6,570 nucleotides of DNA from Phycisphaerales bacterium (GTDB lineage: Bacteria > Planctomycetota > Phycisphaerae > Sedimentisphaerales > Anaerobacaceae): assembly GCA_003533825.1 (NCBI GenBank), contig DQCG01000493.1, positions 768-7,337 on the forward strand, in the 5' to 3' direction. Positions 5,683 to 6,570 of this stretch are shown piece after piece. How positions within the stretch are numbered: position 1 is the stretch's first letter; every line of letters begins with the position of its first letter. The translations under genes were made by a program, and so were the position numbers. The notes under the pieces were generated by a model. It was not told the DNA's origin and searched no databases. It was given only the letters and a program-made list of their open reading frames with translations.

Positions 5683-6570
5683 AAAGATTATTTATTTAGT
5701 GGTAGCGTTTGTGTTGGTGTTTATTGCCTTTTGGTTTGGATATCAGCGATATATTGATAAAACCACCACAGGGTCGGTCGGCGATACAAACAGTACCCCT
5801 CTTAAGGTTGTTGCTGAGCCTATTGGAACGGCGAATATTGCTGAGACCATTGCTGTTACAGGTAGTTTTGAGGCGTTGACAAGTGTGGAAATCATCCCAG
5901 AGATTCCAGGGAGGTTGGAACAATTGCGACTGCCGGACGGGACGTTGATAGATGTGGGGATTGCAGTAAAAGCCGGTGATATTGTTGCGGTTATTGAGCA
6001 TGCAACGCTTGAGGCGGCGGTTCAACAAGGACTGGCGGGTCTTCGAACGGCACAGGCGAGTTTGGAGAGTAACCAGGTTACTTTTAAAGATGCGGAACGT
6101 GAGAGGAAGCGGATGGAGGGTCTTTATAAGGGTGGTGCTATACCGGAGCAGCAATATGATGCTGCTTGTACGGCGTATGATAGGGCTAAGGCCGGATTGG
6201 TAGTCGCCGAGGCAAATGTCGAACAGGCGGAGGCTGCTTTGAGCAGCGCCAAGGTTACTTTGGACAAGGCAACTATAAAAGCGCATATTACGGGAGTTGT
6301 TTCCAAGAAATACGTTGACGAAGGTAATATGGTTGGACCGACTACACCGCTGGTAAGAATTGTGCAGATAGAGACCTTAAAAGTTTTGGGTGGGGTTAGC
6401 GAACGCTATCTGCGACAATTGGTACCCGGAGAAACGGCGGTGCAGATCAAGACGGATGTATATCCGGAGGATGAGTTTGAAGGTGTGGTTTATAGAGTCG
6501 GCGTTGCGGTGGATGTGGTAACTCGTACGGGTGAGGTTGAAATTCGTGTTCCCAATCCTGATATGAGATT
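5669..6570 (+). CDS. HlyD/AcrA-type periplasmic adaptor (membrane fusion protein), 3' end outside window
   Basis: The frame is open from ATG 5669 to the right edge (300 codons plus two bases); the C-terminus is missing. Residues 7-24 form one N-terminal membrane anchor after MKIIRK, with no lipobox. The periplasmic part shows the standard order of the family: a beta-barrel/lipoyl start at about 46-80 (VTGSFEAL, EIIPEIPGRLEQL), first lipoyl half ending V100-KAGDIVAVIE110, a coiled-coil hairpin about 112-198 rich in Ala/Glu/Gln, second lipoyl half about 200-232 (ATIKAHITGVVSKKYVDEG 201-219), and the beta-barrel from about 235, with the family-typical VVTRTGEVEIRVPNPD (283-298). About ten residues (LPDGTLIDVG, 88-97) lengthen the first lipoyl half relative to AcrA-like proteins as I recall them. 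The protein would bridge the TolC-type channel to an inner-membrane pump. The VTRT...PNPD signature favours an RND pump, but a MacB-type ABC transporter is possible. Its start overlaps the upstream stop by 14 bases. Confidence 0.92.
   Translation, partial: MKIIRKIIYLVVAFVLVFIAFWFGYQRYIDKTTTGSVGDTNSTPLKVVAEPIGTANIAETIAVTGSFEALTSVEIIPEIPGRLEQLRLPDGTLIDVGIAVKAGDIVAVIEHATLEAAVQQGLAGLRTAQASLESNQVTFKDAERERKRMEGLYKGGAIPEQQYDAACTAYDRAKAGLVVAEANVEQAEAALSSAKVTLDKATIKAHITGVVSKKYVDEGNMVGPTTPLVRIVQIETLKVLGGVSERYLRQLVPGETAVQIKTDVYPEDEFEGVVYRVGVAVDVVTRTGEVEIRVPNPDMR

Noticed and set aside
5696..6306. Minus-strand open frames of up to 196 codons across the adaptor gene
   Set aside because: They are antisense to a clear HlyD/AcrA-type adaptor and have no features of their own.
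1..6570. CRISPR array, tRNA, rRNA, integrase or insertion sequence
   Set aside because: No regularly spaced direct repeats, cloverleaf sequence, recombinase or transposase frame was seen in either strand.

Overview
The window looks like part of a bacterial chromosome from the Planctomycetota, probably a Phycisphaerae-type lineage. This is inferred mainly from the leftward gene, a secreted protein built from LamG jellyroll domains and FN3-like modules with 'HDVYFG...YYWRIDE' motifs, an architecture I associate with that phylum. Gram-negative cell architecture is supported independently by an outer-membrane efflux lipoprotein and a periplasmic adaptor. No taxonomic marker gene is present, so the assignment is tentative.

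Layout. (1) Positions 1-2795, minus strand: one continuous reading frame of at least 931 codons that runs off the left edge. It encodes an exported multidomain protein: signal peptide, LamG, two FN3-like modules, second LamG, third FN3-like module, an 'EDFESYD' segment and the beginning of a further domain. (2) Positions 2796-3423: an AT-rich divergent intergenic region with no convincing gene. It carries a strong Shine-Dalgarno for the leftward gene and, at its right end, a promoter overlapped by two inverted copies of a 12-base operator. (3) Positions 3424-4089, plus strand: a TetR-family repressor resembling the CecR/YbiH (DUF1956) group. (4) Positions 4090-4188: a 99-base spacer with an REP-like double-hairpin element. 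(5) Positions 4189-5682: a TolC/OprM-type outer-membrane efflux lipoprotein. (6) Positions 5669-6570: a HlyD/AcrA-type periplasmic adaptor overlapping the previous gene by 14 bases and cut by the right edge.

How it fits together. The three plus-strand genes look like the first part of a repressor-controlled tripartite efflux operon. The repressor probably binds the paired sites in its own promoter and, by read-through, controls the outer-membrane channel and adaptor. The inner-membrane pump (RND or ABC) would be expected just beyond position 6570 but is not visible. The LamG gene is divergently transcribed and has no evident functional link to the efflux genes.

I did not find a clearly new biological system. 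The most informative non-coding signals are the paired operator at 3372-3409 and the double-hairpin element at 4116-4160.
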